A DNA stretch of 7,234 nucleotides from CAZYXZ01 sp964651395 (GTDB lineage Bacteria; Actinomycetota; Actinomycetes; BP-191): the NCBI GenBank assembly GCA_964651395.1, contig CAZYXZ010000105.1, forward strand, positions 1 to 7,234. The letters are read 5' to 3'. Positions within the stretch are counted from its first letter, which is position 1. Each line of letters begins with the position of its first letter. The position numbers were made by a program, and so were the translations under genes. The notes beneath the pieces were generated by a model, which had not been told where the DNA came from, searched no databases, and saw nothing but the letters and a program-made list of their open reading frames with translations. Shown here piece after piece: positions 5,736-7,234 of this stretch.

Positions 5736-6332
5736 GTGCCCACACCCAAAGTCACGGTGTTCGTGGACTATCAGAACGCCCATCTGAGCGGGCATGAGAA
5801 CTGGTGCGATCACGGGGAACAGGCGCACCACTGTCTTATCCACCCGCTCAAGTTGGCTGAGGCCACGGTCAGAAAGCGTGCGCCTGGCGGCGTGATCGAG
5901 CAGGTCCGGGTCTACCGGGGGAGGCCCGACCCGCGCAAGGACGCCATGGGTGCATCCCGCTCTGACCGGCAGCGGTCGGTCTGGGAGGCCGACCCCCGCG
6001 TCAAGCTGTTCAGACGCGAACTGAGGTACCCCGACAACTGGGGCCAGGACGACTGCTATGAGCGTCCACGCGAGAAGGGGATCGACGTCTGGCTCGCCGT
6101 TGACCTCGTGCACATGGCTATGAAGCAGGCGTTTGAGGTAGGGATCGTGTTCTCACGCGACAGCGACCTTGTTCCTGCGCTGGAACTGGCCTTTGACATG
6201 CCCGGCGTGCATTTGGAAGCCGCCGCATGGCAGGGCGCAAGTCGGCTAGGGCTGAAGTACCGGAAGCTCTTCTGTCACCTGTTGTCCGAGGACGACTTTC
6301 ACGCCTGCCGGGACGCGACCGACTACACGTAG
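5736..6332 (+). CDS. NYN-domain (PIN-like) ribonuclease
   Basis: The protein has 198 residues. NYN domains are PIN-fold, metal-dependent nucleases, usually acting on RNA. The acidic site is visible: VFVDYQN (8-14) with Asp11 and Asn14, EKGIDVWLAVDLV (113-125) with Asp117, and SRDSDLVPAL (140-149) with Asp142 and Asp144. The domain spans nearly the whole protein. His/Cys residues at 20-33 (HENWCDHGEQAHHC) are unusual and might bind metal. The GTG start at 5736 has AGGGGG (5726-5731) 4 bases upstream. The gene follows a strong terminator, so its expression probably depends on readthrough or a nearby promoter. A short hairpin (GACTA-CACG-TAGTC, 6321-6334) spans the stop codon. It is the rightmost cargo gene, and no antitoxin-like partner is directly adjacent. 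Confidence 0.9.
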   Translation: MPTPKVTVFVDYQNAHLSGHENWCDHGEQAHHCLIHPLKLAEATVRKRAPGGVIEQVRVYRGRPDPRKDAMGASRSDRQRSVWEADPRVKLFRRELRYPDNWGQDDCYERPREKGIDVWLAVDLVHMAMKQAFEVGIVFSRDSDLVPALELAFDMPGVHLEAAAWQGASRLGLKYRKLFCHLLSEDDFHACRDATDYT

Positions 6333-6350
6333 TCGCTGTTCGCAGCCGCG

Positions 6351-6371
6351 ACCTCAAACTGACCCACTACC
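6351..6371 (-). repeat. Right terminal inverted repeat (21 bp)
   Basis: It ends CTGACCCACTACC at 6371 and is the exact reverse complement of 2885-2905. It begins 18 bases after the NYN stop codon. Confidence 0.93.
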
Positions 6372-6380
6372 CCAACCCCC
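6372..6380 (+). repeat. Right target-site duplication, CCAACCCCC
   Basis: This is an exact copy of 2876-2884, directly outside the right inverted repeat. Removing the element and one copy restores an uninterrupted spacer between the secreted-protein gene and the rpsL promoter. Confidence 0.93.
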
Positions 6381-6386
6381 GGCACT

Positions 6387-6415
6387 TTGACCGTGTGAGG
6401 GTTCTCGCTTAGGCT
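6387..6415 (+). promoter_or_regulatory. str-operon (rpsL) promoter, TTGACC - 17 bp - TAGGCT
   Basis: The -35 TTGACC (6387-6392) and -10 TAGGCT (6410-6415) are 17 bp apart, a good housekeeping-sigma promoter for a high-GC actinobacterium. Transcription should start near 6422, giving a leader of about 170 bases before rpsL. The -35 lies only 6 bases from the target duplication of the mobile element. Confidence 0.8.
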
Positions 6416-6421
6416 CTCCCC

Positions 6422-6592
6422 TTGTGCCTGGGGCGACCTAGGCCCTTCCGAGCGCCCTGACCCGGTAGCCGGGCTTGTTGCGCGCCACCTCTGCCGAATT
6501 TTCGGGAGGGGACGAGTGCGCGACACGCCCGACCGCGTGGGTCGGAGTGACCGGAAGAACACCCGCAGTGACGGTAGGAACGAGGAGACGCG
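6422..6592 (+). other. rpsL 5' leader with hairpins
   Basis: This untranslated leader of about 170 bases has no ORF I would support. It contains CCCGG-TAG-CCGGG (6461-6473), CCGAA-TT-TTCGG (6494-6505) and CCGACC-GCGTG-GGTCGG (6529-6545). The last is partly extended by CAC/GTG outside it. Long structured leaders can be sites of ribosomal-protein feedback, but I recognise no known S7 or S12 site. GAGGAG at 6582-6587 is the rpsL Shine-Dalgarno sequence. Confidence 0.45.
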
Positions 6593-6967
6593 TTGCCCAC
6601 GATCCAGCAGCTGGTCCGCAAGGGCCGGCAGGACAAGATCGAGAAGACGAAGACGCCTGCGCTGAAGAGCTGTCCTCAGCGTCGCGGCGTCTGCACGCGT
6701 GTCTACACGACGACGCCGAAGAAGCCGAACTCCGCCCTCCGCAAGGTGGCTCGCGTCCGGCTCACCACCGGCATCGAGGTCACGGCCTACATCCCCGGTG
6801 TCGGCCACAACCTGCAGGAGCACTCGATCGTGCTCGTGCGCGGCGGCCGGGTGAAGGACCTCCCGGGTGTCCGCTACAAGATCATCCGCGGCTCGCTCGA
6901 CACGCAGGGCGTCCGCAACCGCAAGCAGGCCAGGTCCAAGTACGGCGCCAAGAAGGAGAAGAGCTAA
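6593..6967 (+). CDS. rpsL: 30S ribosomal protein S12
   Basis: S12 is a decoding-centre protein of the small subunit that helps monitor codon-anticodon pairing. The 124-residue length is standard. Conserved loops are TTTPKKPNSALRK (39-51) and GGRVKDLPGVRY (84-95). Lys43 and Lys88, the positions changed in streptomycin-resistant mutants, are both lysine, so the allele looks streptomycin-sensitive at these sites. Asp89 is the residue methylthiolated by RimO in some bacteria. The start is TTG with GAGGAG 5 bases upstream; the MPTIQQLVRKGR N-terminus supports it. The stop TAA overlaps the rpsG ATG by one base (TAATG). It is the first gene of the str operon. Confidence 0.98.
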   Translation: MPTIQQLVRKGRQDKIEKTKTPALKSCPQRRGVCTRVYTTTPKKPNSALRKVARVRLTTGIEVTAYIPGVGHNLQEHSIVLVRGGRVKDLPGVRYKIIRGSLDTQGVRNRKQARSKYGAKKEKS

Positions 6968-7234
6968 TGCCCCGCAAGGGTCCCGCTCCGAAGCACCCGG
7001 TCATCACCGACCCGGTCTACGGCTCCCCGCTGGTGACGTCCCTGGTCAACAAGGTGCTGCTGCACGGCAAGCGCTCGACCGCCGAGGCGATCGTCTACGG
7101 CGCCCTCGAAGGCTGCCGCGAGAAGACCGGCACCGACCCGGTCGTCACTCTCAAGCGCGCGCTCGACAACGTGAAGCCGACCCTCGAGGTGAAGAGCCGC
7201 CGCGTCGGTGGCGCCACCTACCAGGTGCCGGTCG
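6967..7234 (+). CDS. rpsG: 30S ribosomal protein S7 (3' truncated)
   Basis: The first 89 residues are present, and the gene is cut by the window end. S7 starts assembly of the 30S head by binding 16S rRNA and lies near the exit site. The N-terminus MPRKGPAPKHPVITDPVYGS and the segments LVNKVLLHGKRSTAE and VKSRRVGGATYQVPV are typical of actinobacterial S7. ATG at 6967 overlaps the rpsL TAA by one base, and AAGGAG (6953-6958) lies 8 bases upstream, so the two genes are translationally linked. Confidence 0.98.
   Translation, partial: MPRKGPAPKHPVITDPVYGSPLVTSLVNKVLLHGKRSTAEAIVYGALEGCREKTGTDPVVTLKRALDNVKPTLEVKSRRVGGATYQVPV

Larger units (their letters stand above)
2885..6371 (+). mobile_element. 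3,487-bp IS1-family transposable element carrying cargo genes
   Basis: The element is bounded by perfect 21-bp inverted repeats and an exact 9-bp target duplication. Contents in order: a structured left subterminal segment, a Gly-Gly-Lys-motif protein (+), an AAA+ ATPase (-), a possible 59-residue ORF (-), an IS1-family DDE transposase (+), a structured intergenic segment with a terminator, and a NYN nuclease (+) ending 18 bases from the right repeat. The ends start GGTAGTG, similar to the GGTGATG of classical IS1. Usual IS1-family elements are roughly 0.7 to 1.2 kb, so more than 2 kb here is passenger DNA. I found no second pair of repeats around the transposase alone, so the outer ends are probably its substrates. 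Perfect repeats and duplication, with all reading frames open, suggest a recent and possibly active insertion. Confidence 0.92.

Noticed and set aside
6653..6860. Streptomycin-resistance changes in rpsL.
   Set aside because: Codons 43 and 88 both encode lysine, the sensitive state.

Overview
The window comes from a high-GC actinobacterium (Actinomycetes). The evidence is strong G/C bias at third codon positions, TTG and GTG starts on conserved genes, a TTGACN/TANNNT promoter, leaderless genes and the gene order rpoC ... rpsL-rpsG. I cannot fix the genus from the sequence.

Layout. (1) 1-941 is the 3' end of rpoC, closed by a nested, probably bidirectional hairpin at 958-1007. (2) 1016-2794 is a small accessory block between rpoC and the str operon. 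It holds a lipoprotein (-), a 49-residue secreted peptide (+) with a TTG start and a perfect Shine-Dalgarno sequence, a Mug-type mismatch uracil-DNA glycosylase (-), and a 117-residue secreted protein (-). (3) 2885-6371 is a complete 3,487-bp transposable element. It has perfect 21-bp terminal inverted repeats and a perfect 9-bp target duplication (CCAACCCCC at 2876-2884 and 6372-6380). (4) 6381-7234 holds the str-operon promoter, a hairpin-rich leader, rpsL (S12) and the start of rpsG (S7).

The element is the notable find. Its only transposase is a single-ORF IS1-family DDE enzyme, and the GGT...ACC ends and 9-bp duplication fit that family. Ordinary IS1-family elements are far shorter and carry only transposase genes. 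This one also carries a small basic protein with a Gly-Gly-Lys-rich motif (+), an Orc/Cdc6-like AAA+ ATPase (-), possibly a 59-residue leader ORF (-), and a NYN/PIN-like nuclease (+). I see no nested smaller insertion sequence, so the cargo seems to move with the transposase. The ATPase could regulate transposition, or ATPase and nuclease could form an accessory effector or defence module. Both ideas are inference.

Control signals inside the element are dense. The transposase has a near-consensus promoter that places its ATG at the expected transcription start, with a palindrome over that start. The nuclease gene lies directly behind an intrinsic terminator, which may act as an attenuator. 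The element landed 6 bp upstream of the -35 box of the rpsL promoter and left that promoter intact.
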